Shown: positions 1 through 5,997, counted from the first letter of the stretch. The stretch: DNA of 5,997 nucleotides from Pseudomonadota bacterium (GCA_021779635.1 JAJYAH010000461.1:1-5997); one strand, 5' to 3'. Notes: generated by a model from the sequence alone, not told the origin. Translations and numbers: made by a program.

Positions 1-31
1 GACCGCGCAAAAGTAACCCTGACGGCAGTCA

Positions 32-38
32 AAGGAAG
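32..38 (+). promoter_or_regulatory. Ribosome-binding site of nnrS
   Basis: AAGGAAG lies 5 bases before the ATG at 44. It supports that start over later in-frame Met codons, which would remove the conserved N-terminal GFRPFFL region. Confidence 0.6.
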
Positions 39-43
39 CCACC

Positions 44-1237
44 ATGAGCGCACGAACCTATGACGGGTGGCCGCTGTTCTCCTATGGCTTCCGCCCGTTC
101 TTTCTGCTGGGCTCGATCTATGCCGGGTTGGCGATACTCGTCTGGCTGCCGGTATTCATGGGGGAGTTGAGCCTGGTCTCGGCGTTCATTCCGCGTGACT
201 GGCACGTCCATGAAATGCTCTACGGCTTCCTGCCGGCGGTGATTACCGGCTTCCTCTTCACCGCGATTCCGAATTGGACCGGCCGGCTGCCATTGCGTGG
301 AAGGCCGCTGATGTTTCTCGTTGCGCTGTGGGCCGCGGGTCGCGTCTGCGTGACTTTCTCGGCGTATACCGGCTGGCTGGCGGCCATGCTGGTCGATACC
401 GGCTTTCTCCTGCTGGTTGCCGCCGCCGCTGCGCGCGAAATCATTGCGGGGAAGAAGTGGAACAACCTCAGCATCATAGTATTGATTCTTATGCTGTTGG
501 GCGGCAACGTCACGTTCCATCTCGAGGCCCATTTCAGGGGCGCTGCCGAACTCAGCATCCGCATTGGTATCGCCGTTGTGGTGTCACTGATTTCCCTGGT
601 TGGCGGCCGTATCATTCCGAGCTTTACGCGTAATTGGCTGGTTCGCGAAAATCCGGGCCGGCTGCCGGTCCCGTTCGCGCGCTTCGACATGCTGACCATC
701 GGGGTCAGCGCCCTCGCGCTCGTGTTCTGGATCTTATGGCCGGCTGGCACCGGCACCGGTGTCGCGCTCGCAGTCGCCGGTGTCCTGCAGCTCGTTCGCC
801 TCGGACGCTGGGCCGGAGACCGGACCGGTCGGGAACGGCTGCTCCTGATCCTGCATGTCGGGTATGCCTTCGTGCCGTTGGGATTCCTGCTGAGCGCCTG
901 CAGCGCCTTCGGCATCGTTCCAGCGGGCGCCGGCGTCCACGCCTGGATGGCGGGAGCGGCGGGCGTTATGACGCTTGCGGTGATGAGCCGGGCGTCGCTC
1001 GGACATACCGGCCAACAACTCACCGCATCGGCCGCGACCCAAGGGATCTATCTTGCAATCGTCGTTGCGGCCTTGACGCGCATCTGCGCCGTCATCGAAC
1101 CAGCCTATAGTGTACCGCTGCTGCATGCCGCGGCGTTCGCCTGGGCAGCAGCGTACCTCGGCTTCGCTGCATGCTACGGGCCGAAGCTGATTGGATTCGA
1201 GAGGTCGCGCATTCAGCGGCTGGGAACCAGCACGTAA
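44..1237 (+). CDS. nnrS: NnrS family nitric-oxide-response membrane protein
   Basis: Complete 397-residue polytopic inner-membrane protein. Family hallmarks visible: GFRPFFL (15-21), the WHVHEM motif with H54 and H56 (53-58), GFLFTAIPNWTG (69-80), GGRIIPSFTRNWL (187-199), and HAWMAGAAGVMTLAVMSRASLGHTG spread over 299-323 with H299 and H321. Hydrophobic stretches alternate through the whole length, consistent with about 12 helices, and the length is normal for the family. NnrS was described in Rhodobacter sphaeroides as a haem- and copper-containing membrane protein expressed under denitrifying/NO conditions, and it relieves NO stress in Vibrio cholerae; its biochemical reaction is unsettled. 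The conserved histidines are plausible metal ligands (inference). The ATG at 44 is chosen because AAGGAAG (32-38) sits just upstream and the N-terminus matches the family. Only 43 bases precede it, so its promoter lies outside the window or it is co-transcribed with an upstream gene. Confidence 0.93.
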   Translation: MSARTYDGWPLFSYGFRPFFLLGSIYAGLAILVWLPVFMGELSLVSAFIPRDWHVHEMLYGFLPAVITGFLFTAIPNWTGRLPLRGRPLMFLVALWAAGRVCVTFSAYTGWLAAMLVDTGFLLLVAAAAAREIIAGKKWNNLSIIVLILMLLGGNVTFHLEAHFRGAAELSIRIGIAVVVSLISLVGGRIIPSFTRNWLVRENPGRLPVPFARFDMLTIGVSALALVFWILWPAGTGTGVALAVAGVLQLVRLGRWAGDRTGRERLLLILHVGYAFVPLGFLLSACSAFGIVPAGAGVHAWMAGAAGVMTLAVMSRASLGHTGQQLTASAATQGIYLAIVVAALTRICAVIEPAYSVPLLHAAAFAWAAAYLGFAACYGPKLIGFERSRIQRLGTST

Positions 1238-1349
1238 CCGTCAGCTGGACGAATTTACGCTATCGGCACATTTCGGATGCTGTCGTCATTCTATCATGGA
1301 AATGCAATATCAGCGGCGCATTGGTTCAATTTTATCATAGGGGAATAGG

Positions 1350-1583
1350 ATGGACGGGGAGCATTCCAACCTTGACGAACTGCAGGCCGCCTACAAGGCG
1401 GCCGTTGAGAACTGGATTTCCGCCATTCGCAAGGAAGAGGCGTTAGCCTCCGTAAATCATTCGGTAGCCGAAGTTGATCTGTGGGAAAATGCAGGTTTCG
1501 AGGAGGACGAGCTGCGCAAAGTCGTCAAGGAATTAAAGACGAAATACGAAGATGCGTTGCGCGAGAAGTTCTTCGGATTCTAG
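1350..1583 (+). CDS. Small acidic helical protein of unknown function
   Basis: A 77-residue protein with no signal peptide, membrane segment or cysteine. It is strongly charged, with about 18 Asp/Glu against 10 Lys/Arg, and most of it (residues 8-72) looks alpha-helical, with a charged helical C-terminal half (EEDELRKVVKELKTKYEDALREK minus its ends). It ends in the aromatic tail KFFGF. The ATG at 1350 is preceded by a purine-rich AGGGGAATAGG (1339-1349), a credible if closely spaced ribosome-binding site. The style resembles short conserved hypotheticals of Rhizobiales with an AAYKAAVE.W..AIR.EEAL opening; this is recalled, not searched. It lies 112 bases after nnrS on the same strand and a likely terminator follows its stop at once, so it may have its own promoter or be the last gene of the nnrS transcript. 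No function is assigned. Confidence 0.72.
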   Translation: MDGEHSNLDELQAAYKAAVENWISAIRKEEALASVNHSVAEVDLWENAGFEEDELRKVVKELKTKYEDALREKFFGF

Positions 1584-1694
1584 AGCCTTTCCGTTTCGAT
1601 TGAATGGGAACGGAGGCTATTTGCTTATTTTGACTTCACGCGAACCGGTATCCACCCTCGATCAAGTCCGGGCAGGCGTTCGCTGAAAGGGCTC
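1583..1694. repeat. Putative Rhizobiales-type intergenic repeat (MITE-like)
   Basis: The ends form an imperfect inverted repeat: GAGCCTTTC (1583-1591) against GAAAGGGCTC (1685-1694), 9 pairs with one bulged G. The interior carries CTTCACGCGAACCGGTATCC (from 1634), then ATCAAGTCCGGGCAGGC and TTCGCTGAAAG. From memory, closely related strings recur between genes in Bradyrhizobium and relatives as palindromic intergenic repeats. Only one copy is in this window, so repetition is not shown here. No credible ORF lies within it. Confidence 0.45.
1584..1626 (+). terminator. Probable Rho-independent terminator after the small gene
   Basis: The stem AGCC (1584-1587) plus TCCGTT (1590-1595) pairs with AACGGA (1609-1614) plus GGCT (1615-1618). 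There is a 2-base TT bulge on the left arm and a 13-base loop, followed by the T-rich ATTTGCTTATTTT (1619-1631). It starts one base after the TAG stop of the 77-residue gene. The T-run is interrupted, so strength is uncertain. The hairpin also forms the left part of the repeat-like element 1583-1694. Confidence 0.55.
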
Positions 1695-1725
1695 CAGTAA
1701 CGGACGCCGCATCGGCTGGGACGAG

Positions 1726-1747
1726 CCGGATCGCCAGGGCGATCCGG
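1726..1747. repeat. Strong 10-bp palindrome between convergent genes
   Basis: CCGGATCGCC (1726-1735) and GGCGATCCGG (1738-1747) are perfect inverted copies separated by AG, giving a very stable short hairpin (9 pairs with a 4-base loop in practice). It lies about 60 bases beyond the stop of the P-type ATPase gene, in the position expected of a 3' mRNA hairpin for that gene. On the minus strand no T-run follows it, so a classical intrinsic terminator is not supported. It could be an mRNA 3'-end stabiliser, a REP-like unit or a protein-binding dyad. Confidence 0.5.
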
Positions 1748-1807
1748 AAAAGACGGATGTGTGTGCGTGACCTTGTTTGGTTGGCGGGCACGCTGCTGAT
1801 AGCAATT

Positions 1808-4177
1808 CTATGCCATCCTAAAGTGTGCAAAGAGAAGGCCTTTTACCTGGTCCATCATTAGCGCCAGCACGATGGCGGCGGCCAGAATACCTGCGACGAT
1901 CGAAGGCGCGAGCGGTGCCATCAAGACCCCTGCAAGAGCCAACGTGGCAATGATCAAAATGTCGAGAATGCTTGATACGATCACGAACAGGCTCGGTCGC
2001 GAAGACCACAGGCGCCTGCGCTCCCGGACTACATAAAAGACAGCCTGCCCGTTAAAAGCGAGTGTCACGAGCGTCATGGTGCGCAATGTATCGATGTCGA
2101 GGTGCATCACCAATGAACCAAAGCTCAACAGGCCGACGCAGAAGAAGAGATCGAAGAGTCCGAGGGTAATGCCGACAATGGTGAGGGTGTCTATCCGCCA
2201 GGAGTTTGGCCTGGACGAGGGGCGGACGTTGTCGGTGGTCGAGGACATTGCCAGAAAATCGCCGGTGATCATGGAAATGACCATGAGCATTGGCGTCAGG
2301 ATCGCGTGCTTGGTCAATATCAGGCCGAAACCAAGAAAAAGCACCTGCCGCGACTTGTGAACGATGGATCGCAGCGCATAGGTCAGGATGCGCTGGAACG
2401 TGACGCGGCCCTCGCGCACCGATGCAACGATCCCACCGAGCCCGGGCTCCGTCAAAACAATGCCCGCGGCCGATTTGGTGACGTCGGTGGCGGTCGACAC
2501 CGCGATGCCGATCTGTGCCTGACGCAACGCCGGTGCATCATTGGCTCCGTCCCCGCACATGCCGACCGTGTGGCCGGCATTCTGAAACGCCTTGACCAGA
2601 CGGAACTTGTCTTCGGGGAGCACGCCCGCGAAGACGGAAAAATCGTCCGGTCCAACCCGATCGGGAATCTGGCCCGGGAGACAAACGGCACCGGTGAGCC
2701 CGACCGCGTCAGCGACGAAGGCGGCCGTTGTGGCCGCGTCCCCCGTCACCATGATGGTGTGGACACCAAGGGCCCGCAACTGATCGATCATGGGCTTTGA
2801 ATCGCTACGTGGTGGGTCGCTCAGCGCCACGATACCGGCGACACGCATGGCTCCGTCGGTTCCGATCGCGACGCCGAGAACACGGTGGCCGTGTTTTTCC
2901 AGCCCGTTGGCGATCAATTCTGCTTGCGGAGAAGGTTGCGAAATCCCGTGAACAACCGCAAAAGCACCTTTGACGATGCGTAGCGCATTGCCACCATGGT
3001 CGACCGCGTGAGCTTCCGACATTTTTACGGTCGGATCGAATGGCATGAACCTGGTAATCTTCAGAAGGTTGGTATTCTTGTCGTGCAAGGCTGCGGCGAC
3101 CCGTACCGCGGCGTCGACAGGATCCTGACCGCCGTCGGCACTGGCGAGGGCGGCCAGCATCAGGACGCGGTCTTCGTCGAACCCAGGCATCGCGTGTATG
3201 GCGGCCACCGCAAGTTCATTGCGCGTCAAGGTACCGGTCTTGTCTATGCAGAGGACATCCAGGCTTGCGGCCTCATCGACCGCGGAGAGCCGGGTCGGAA
3301 GTACTCCGGCTCGTGTCAGCGCCCGCGCTCCGATGGCGGTCGCAAGCGTAAATGTCGCGGGCAGCGCGACCGGCACCGAGGCGAGAACAGATATGAGCAC
3401 CAGAGGGATGACTTCGGACAACGGCATGCCTATTTCGTAGGCGTAAATCATCAGCAACAGGGTGATTGCGCTGTTAAAGCCAGCAAGATTGCGCACGACC
3501 CGAAACACCGCCTTTTGCTGGGTGCTGACGACGTAGGCGGTGCGAACGAGTTCCGCCGTGCGTCCGAATTTGGTGCGCATTCCAGTGGCGCGTACTTCGG
3601 CGACAGCTTCACCCCGCCGGACCAGGGCGCCCGCATAAGTCTCCGTGCCCGGTCCGGCCTCAACCGGTAGCGATTCACCGGTGAGCATGGATTGATCGAG
3701 CAGGATAGAGCCCTCGCGTATCAGCACATCGGCGGCGACCACCGTACCCAACGTGAGTTTCACGGCATCTCCGGGAACCAGTTCGGCCGCGGGACAAATC
3801 GTCCAGGCGCCGTCGCGCATCACCGATGCATTTAACGCGAGCCGCGATTTCAGCGCCGCAATGGTCGATTGGGCCCGGCTCTCGTGAAAGAAGCCGAGCG
3901 CCGTGTTGAATATCAGAAGCGACCCGATGATCGCGCCCTCGACATATTCGCCCAGCGCCAATTGGAGGACGATGGCGATCTCAAGCAGGACAGAGACCGG
4001 CGCCAGGAATTTGCCCAGCACCAGCCGCACTGGATGAATCGCGACATCCGGGGTCGCATTTGGGCCAACCTGGGCGCGAATGCGTTGCGCCTCGGCGCTG
4101 GAAAGTCCCGTTGTCAAATTTTCCATGGATCTTTGCGGGGCCGTGCACTGGCAGCTTATATCGGTTCCAACGGGCAA
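1808..4177 (-). CDS. P3A-type plasma-membrane proton-efflux P-type ATPase
   Basis: Complete 789-residue ion pump coupling ATP hydrolysis to proton export across the inner membrane. Order: N-terminal cation-ATPase region (24-50), helices 1-2 (about 57-97), actuator domain with TGES (166-169), helices 3-4 with PVALPATFTLATAIGA (269-284), phosphorylation motif DKTGTLT (D312), nucleotide-binding KGA (403-405), TGD (478-480), hinge GDGANDAPAL (542-551), then six C-terminal helices (about 597-776). Residues aligning by eye with the plant pump AHA2 proton site are N91 (N106), R610 (R655) and D640 (D684), favouring H+ over Mg2+ or Ca2+. The C-terminus is short, without the plant/fungal autoinhibitory domain. 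The given start is TTG; an in-frame ATG at 4126 (residue 18) is an alternative leaving the conserved domain intact. Neither has a strong ribosome-binding site. It is transcribed divergently from the yhiI-like gene across an FNR/FixK-type box. Confidence 0.93.
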   Translation of the reverse strand: MPVGTDISCQCTAPQRSMENLTTGLSSAEAQRIRAQVGPNATPDVAIHPVRLVLGKFLAPVSVLLEIAIVLQLALGEYVEGAIIGSLLIFNTALGFFHESRAQSTIAALKSRLALNASVMRDGAWTICPAAELVPGDAVKLTLGTVVAADVLIREGSILLDQSMLTGESLPVEAGPGTETYAGALVRRGEAVAEVRATGMRTKFGRTAELVRTAYVVSTQQKAVFRVVRNLAGFNSAITLLLMIYAYEIGMPLSEVIPLVLISVLASVPVALPATFTLATAIGARALTRAGVLPTRLSAVDEAASLDVLCIDKTGTLTRNELAVAAIHAMPGFDEDRVLMLAALASADGGQDPVDAAVRVAAALHDKNTNLLKITRFMPFDPTVKMSEAHAVDHGGNALRIVKGAFAVVHGISQPSPQAELIANGLEKHGHRVLGVAIGTDGAMRVAGIVALSDPPRSDSKPMIDQLRALGVHTIMVTGDAATTAAFVADAVGLTGAVCLPGQIPDRVGPDDFSVFAGVLPEDKFRLVKAFQNAGHTVGMCGDGANDAPALRQAQIGIAVSTATDVTKSAAGIVLTEPGLGGIVASVREGRVTFQRILTYALRSIVHKSRQVLFLGFGLILTKHAILTPMLMVISMITGDFLAMSSTTDNVRPSSRPNSWRIDTLTIVGITLGLFDLFFCVGLLSFGSLVMHLDIDTLRTMTLVTLAFNGQAVFYVVRERRRLWSSRPSLFVIVSSILDILIIATLALAGVLMAPLAPSIVAGILAAAIVLALMMDQVKGLLFAHFRMA

Positions 4178-4200
4178 ATGCCGGCACCACCATTGGCTTC

Positions 4201-4207
4201 ATTTAAA
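4201..4207 (-). promoter_or_regulatory. Candidate -10 element for the proton ATPase
   Basis: On the minus strand this reads TTTAAAT, an AT-rich -10-like hexamer. Its first base is about 28-29 bases from the centre of the TTGA-N6-TCAA box at 4228-4241, close to the spacing of class II FNR/CRP promoters (box centred near -41.5). The implied start near 4193-4195 is 16-18 bases before the TTG at 4177. No good -35 hexamer is seen, as expected for an activator-dependent promoter. Inference only. Confidence 0.35.
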
Positions 4208-4227
4208 GTCTGCAGCTTCTGAACCGT

Positions 4228-4241
4228 TTGATATCGCTCAA
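4228..4241. promoter_or_regulatory. FNR/FixK/NnrR-type binding site between divergent genes
   Basis: TTGATATCGCTCAA matches the FNR consensus TTGAT-N4-ATCAA at 9 of 10 positions and the FixK-type dyad TTGA-N6-TCAA perfectly. It lies in the 105-base gap between the divergent proton ATPase and yhiI-like genes. Its centre is about 57 bases from the ATPase TTG and 48 bases from the adaptor TTG. A symmetric site could activate either or both promoters. CRP/FNR-superfamily regulators with this recognition pattern respond to low oxygen (FNR, FixK) or NO (NnrR, Dnr), which fits nnrS nearby. Which regulator binds cannot be told from the site. Confidence 0.6.
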
Positions 4242-4263
4242 TACCTGCCCGATCGATCGATGC

Positions 4264-4269
4264 GATCAT
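4264..4269 (+). promoter_or_regulatory. Candidate -10 element for the yhiI-rbbA operon
   Basis: GATCAT matches TATAAT at 4 of 6 positions and begins 29.5 bases from the centre of the 4228-4241 box, the class II activator spacing. The implied transcription start near 4276 would leave a leader of only about 7 bases before the TTG at 4283, so either the mRNA is nearly leaderless, the start codon lies further in, or another promoter is used. Confidence 0.3.
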
Positions 4270-4282
4270 AAAGACAGATCGA

Positions 4283-5422
4283 TTGTCGGAGAAGAACTTG
4301 CAGCAGTTAACAGAAGGTGTCGACGAAAAGCCGCCGGTGAACACGCAGGCGGGCGATGATGACGCCGCACTCAAAAACCAGAATCCTCGTCCGGCTGTCG
4401 AAGGTAATTTACCGGCGATCGTGCCCGCTGCGCGCGCCTGGAACGTGCGGCGGTTACGGTTCTCGATCGGGCTTTTTGCCATTCTTTTCGCGGCAGGGGG
4501 AGCTGGTTTCTATTGGTGGAAGCACTCTCAATCGCAGCTGCCCGCCGGCATAAGTTGGGGCAATGGCCGGCTGGAGGCCGATGAAATCGATATCGACACG
4601 AAATTTCCGGGCAGGGTCGCCGAGCTCAACGCCGACATCGGCGATATGGTCTCCGCGGGACAAGTGGTCGCTCGCATGGATACCAGGGATCTGCAGGAGT
4701 CGCTCAAGAAGGCGCAGGCGCAAATCAAGCAGGCGCAACGTGCGATCGATGAAGCCAAGGCAAATCTTGAACAGCAGCGCACGCAACAGACGTTAGCCGC
4801 TCAGGAGCTGGATCGTACGCAGGCCCTGTTGAGAAATGGTTGGGCGACCAAGGAACTGTTTGATCAACGCAAACAGGCGCTGGACGGTGCGAATGCGGGT
4901 CTAAGAGCCGCAACTGAGCGGGTTTCTCAAACCGAACGTGCGCTCGAAGCATCCGAGCACGACGCCGGACTCTTATCCGTCAATATCAACGACAACGATC
5001 TGGTGGCGCCGCGCGACGGCCGGATTCAATATCGAATCGCCAATATCGGCGAAGTGCTACCGGCTGGTGGCAAGGTGTTCACGATGCTGGACATCTCGTA
5101 TGTCTATATGGACATTTACCTGCCTGCCCCGGAGGCCGGGAAGATCAAGGTCGGCACCGAAGGCCGTATCCTGCTCGACGCCTACCCCAACACGCCGATT
5201 CCAGCGAAGGTCTCCTTCCTTGCGAGCCAGGCGCAGTTCACGCCGAAAACGGTAGAAACCCAGAGCGAGCGCGATAAATTGATGTTCCGTATTCGGGTGC
5301 GGATCGATGCTGATCGCTCGCGCGTTCATGCTGCCTCGGTGCGCAGCGGATTGCCGGGGGTTGCTTATCTTCGCGCGGATCCGAATGTCGTCTGGCCCAA
5401 AAATTTGCAAGGCGCGCCATGA
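4283..5422 (+). CDS. yhiI: YhiI-like HlyD-family periplasmic adaptor of an ABC exporter
   Basis: A 379-residue membrane-fusion protein expected to link an inner-membrane ABC exporter to the periplasm or an outer-membrane channel. Order: a polar N-terminal extension (1-55), one membrane anchor (about 59-77), first half of the lipoyl-like domain ([19 protein letters not shown], 94-112, through 133), an alpha-helical coiled-coil hairpin rich in Ala/Gln/Glu (134-232), second lipoyl half ([13 protein letters not shown], 240-252) and a beta-barrel region with the diagnostic [10 protein letters not shown] (317-326) and [10 protein letters not shown] (355-364). These motifs match E. coli YhiI closely from memory. 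The start is TTG at 4283 with no clear ribosome-binding site; a GTG at 4337 is an in-frame alternative. The N-terminal extension is longer than in YhiI, so the start is uncertain. The stop overlaps the next start (ATGA, 5419-5422), a translationally coupled yhiI-rbbA pair. The substrate is unknown. Confidence 0.9.
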   Translation: MSEKNLQQLTEGVDEKPPVNTQAGDDDAALKNQNPRPAVEGNLPAIVPAARAWNVRRLRFSIGLFAILFAAGGAGFYWWKHSQSQLPAGISWGNGRLEADEIDIDTKFPGRVAELNADIGDMVSAGQVVARMDTRDLQESLKKAQAQIKQAQRAIDEAKANLEQQRTQQTLAAQELDRTQALLRNGWATKELFDQRKQALDGANAGLRAATERVSQTERALEASEHDAGLLSVNINDNDLVAPRDGRIQYRIANIGEVLPAGGKVFTMLDISYVYMDIYLPAPEAGKIKVGTEGRILLDAYPNTPIPAKVSFLASQAQFTPKTVETQSERDKLMFRIRVRIDADRSRVHAASVRSGLPGVAYLRADPNVVWPKNLQGAP

Positions 5423-5949
5423 ACGAGCCGGGCCGAGCCGTTGCCGTCCTCGACAGCCTCACGCAAAAATACGGTAAGGTCACGGCACTGGACGGCGTCA
5501 CGATCAGTATCCCAGCCGATTGCATGGTTGGGCTAATTGGTCCGGATGGGGTAGGAAAATCCACGCTTCTCGGCATCATCGCTGGCGCGCGCCAAAACCA
5601 GTCCGGCAGCGCGATGGTTCTCGACGGCAACATCAGCGACGCGAAGCACAGGGTGTCAGTATGTCCGCGGATCGCTTATATGCCGCAGGGGCTTGGCAAG
5701 AATCTCTATCCCGACCTTAGCGTTCGCGAGAACATGGAATTTTTCGGCCGCCTGTTCGGGCAACCTCGCGACGAGCGCAACTGGCGAATCGCCGAACTGC
5801 TGGACAGCACGGGCTTGGCGCCCTTTGAAGATCGGCCGGCCAAGAAGTTGTCTGGAGGCATGCGGCAAAAACTAGACGACCGATTCCATGAAATCGGCAT
5901 TGATGGAACTGGAAGGGTGTTGGCGGATTCCTCATTTGCAGTTGGCTGA
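5419..5949 (+). pseudogene. rbbA: RbbA-type ABC transporter ATPase, truncated by insertion
   Basis: Residues 1-152 are the start of an RbbA/YhiH-type protein (normally about 900 residues: two ATPase domains fused to an ABC-2 permease). Visible: Walker [10 protein letters not shown] (41-49), [22 protein letters not shown] (81-102) with Q-loop Q90, [11 protein letters not shown] (131-141) and the signature LSGGMRQKL (144-152), all close to E. coli RbbA. The family continues with GLCCALIHDP and a Walker B DEPT; here it switches after base 5874 to an unrelated tail stopping at 5947-5949. No frame downstream resembles the missing part, so this is not a simple frameshift. Without Walker B, the D-loop, the second ATPase and the membrane domain, the product cannot work as a transporter. 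The start overlaps the yhiI-like stop by 4 bases, with AAGG (5409-5412) upstream. The remainder of the gene probably lies beyond the insertion, outside the window. Confidence 0.85.
5880..5897. repeat. Short inverted repeat near the insertion boundary
   Basis: CCGATT (5880-5885) and AATCGG (5892-5897) are perfect inverted copies around CCATGA, six bases after the point where rbbA homology stops. It may be part of the transposase-binding terminal sequence of the element or coincidence. Confidence 0.35.
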
Positions 5950-5958
5950 ATGAGGAAT
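5927..5958 (+). promoter_or_regulatory. Hairpin covering the presumed transposase ribosome-binding site
   Basis: ATTCCTCATT (5927-5936) and AATGAGGAAT (5949-5958) form a perfect 10-bp stem. Inside it, CAG (5939-5941) pairs with CTG (5946-5948) around a TTGG loop, with a 2-base TG bulge. The right arm contains GAGGA (5952-5956), which is 8 bases before the ATG at 5965 and is the obvious ribosome-binding site. In an mRNA reading in from rbbA the site would be hidden. No T-run follows, so it is not an intrinsic terminator. Confidence 0.6.
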
Positions 5959-5964
5959 GGCATC

Positions 5965-5997
5965 ATGGCAAGATGGCGGCAAGCGATCGAATTGGCG
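5965..5997 (+). CDS. Start of a transposase gene, IS630 family suspected (partial)
   Basis: The open frame from ATG at 5965 reads MARWRQAIELA and runs off the window end. GAGGA (5952-5956) is well placed as its ribosome-binding site. The opening resembles remembered IS630-family transposases of Rhizobiales that begin with a M-x-x-W-R-x-A-I-E-L pattern, and the CTAG-like target fits the same family. Eleven residues are too few for a firm identification, and the overlapping ATG at 5957 opens a different frame (MASWQDGGKRSNW) that cannot be excluded. Confidence 0.4.
   Translation, partial: MARWRQAIELA

Larger units (their letters stand above)
5875..5997 (+). mobile_element. Left end of an insertion sequence, probably IS630-like
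   Basis: The rbbA reading frame breaks at CTA (5872-5874). The next residue in the family is Gly (GGN), so the intact site would read CTAG; IS630 elements insert at TA within CTAG and duplicate the TA. The sequence after it has no similarity to rbbA in any frame, holds two inverted repeats (5880-5897 and 5927-5958), and leads to an ORF beginning MARWRQAIELA at 5965, an opening I associate with IS630-family transposases of Rhizobiales. The far end, and so the terminal inverted repeats and the TA duplication, are outside the window. The exact boundary could differ by a base or two. Presence of a foreign insertion is well supported; the family name is moderate. Confidence 0.6.

Noticed and set aside
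1..47. Possible end of an upstream gene (TGA at 45-47 overlapping the nnrS ATG, or TAA at 14-16)
   Set aside because: Both frames give only 4-14 residues with no recognisable sequence, so an upstream gene cannot be supported.
220..1023. 267-residue open frame on the minus strand within nnrS
   Set aside because: It is antisense to a clear NnrS gene, is rich in Arg, Pro, Ser and Thr as GC-rich shadow frames are, and shows no family motif.
1238..1349. Search for an FNR/FixK box, sigma-54 site or clear promoter before the small gene
   Set aside because: No TTGA-N6-TCAA dyad and no GG-N10-GC pair at proper spacing was found. TATCAT-like strings occur near 1292 and 1333, but without a matching -35 and partly too close to the ATG.
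1636..1830. 64-residue minus-strand open frame after the ATPase
   Set aside because: It overlaps the repeat-like element and palindrome, has no ribosome-binding site and no recognisable sequence.
2996..3670. 224-residue open frame on the plus strand opposite the ATPase
   Set aside because: It lies wholly antisense to the conserved actuator and phosphorylation domains; its composition (Gly, Arg, His, Gln) is that of a shadow frame.
4251..4262. ATCGATCGAT self-complementary string in the divergent promoter region
   Set aside because: A short GATC/CGAT tandem of low complexity; no spacing or known motif gives it a function beyond the nearby FNR-type box.
5868..5949. Simple frameshift or sequencing error as the cause of the rbbA truncation
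   Set aside because: None of the three forward frames after 5874 resembles the expected GLCCALIHDP...DEPT continuation, so foreign sequence is the better explanation.

Overview
The window looks like a GC-rich alphaproteobacterial chromosome, most likely Rhizobiales (Bradyrhizobium/Rhodopseudomonas-like). This rests on the NnrS sequence, a small acidic protein resembling rhizobial hypotheticals, an intergenic repeat resembling those in Bradyrhizobium relatives, and a FixK/FNR-type operator. The taxon is inference; no rRNA or taxon-defining marker is present.

Layout: (1) 44-1237 (+) encodes NnrS, a polytopic membrane protein of the nitric-oxide stress response. (2) 1350-1583 (+) encodes a 77-residue acidic helical protein of unknown function. 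(3) 1584-1807 has no gene; it holds a likely terminator hairpin inside a 112-bp repeat-like element with inverted ends, then a separate strong palindrome. (4) 1808-4177 (-) encodes a complete P3A-type proton-pumping P-type ATPase that converges on the small gene. (5) 4178-4282 is a short divergent promoter region with a perfect TTGA-N6-TCAA dyad, the half-site pattern of the CRP/FNR superfamily (FNR, FixK, NnrR). (6) 4283-5422 (+) encodes a YhiI-like HlyD-family adaptor. (7) From 5419 (+), overlapping by 4 bp, runs the start of an RbbA-type ABC ATPase, broken off right after the LSGGMRQKL signature. (8) From about 5875 to the window end lies the left end of an insertion sequence, probably IS630-like, whose transposase seems to start at 5965.

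How they fit together: nnrS and the FNR/FixK-type box suggest a neighbourhood serving low-oxygen or nitrogen-oxide physiology. The box lies between the divergent proton pump and the yhiI-rbbA export operon, so one regulator could control both. The export operon appears inactivated: rbbA loses its Walker B region, the rest of ATPase domain 1, all of domain 2 and the permease. The insertion point reads C-TA, and the next residue in the family is Gly (GGN), so the original site would have been CTAG, the known preferred target of IS630. A hairpin at the start of the element covers the presumed transposase ribosome-binding site. No wholly new system is evident; the most notable points are the shared operator, the disrupted transporter and the hairpin-masked transposase start.
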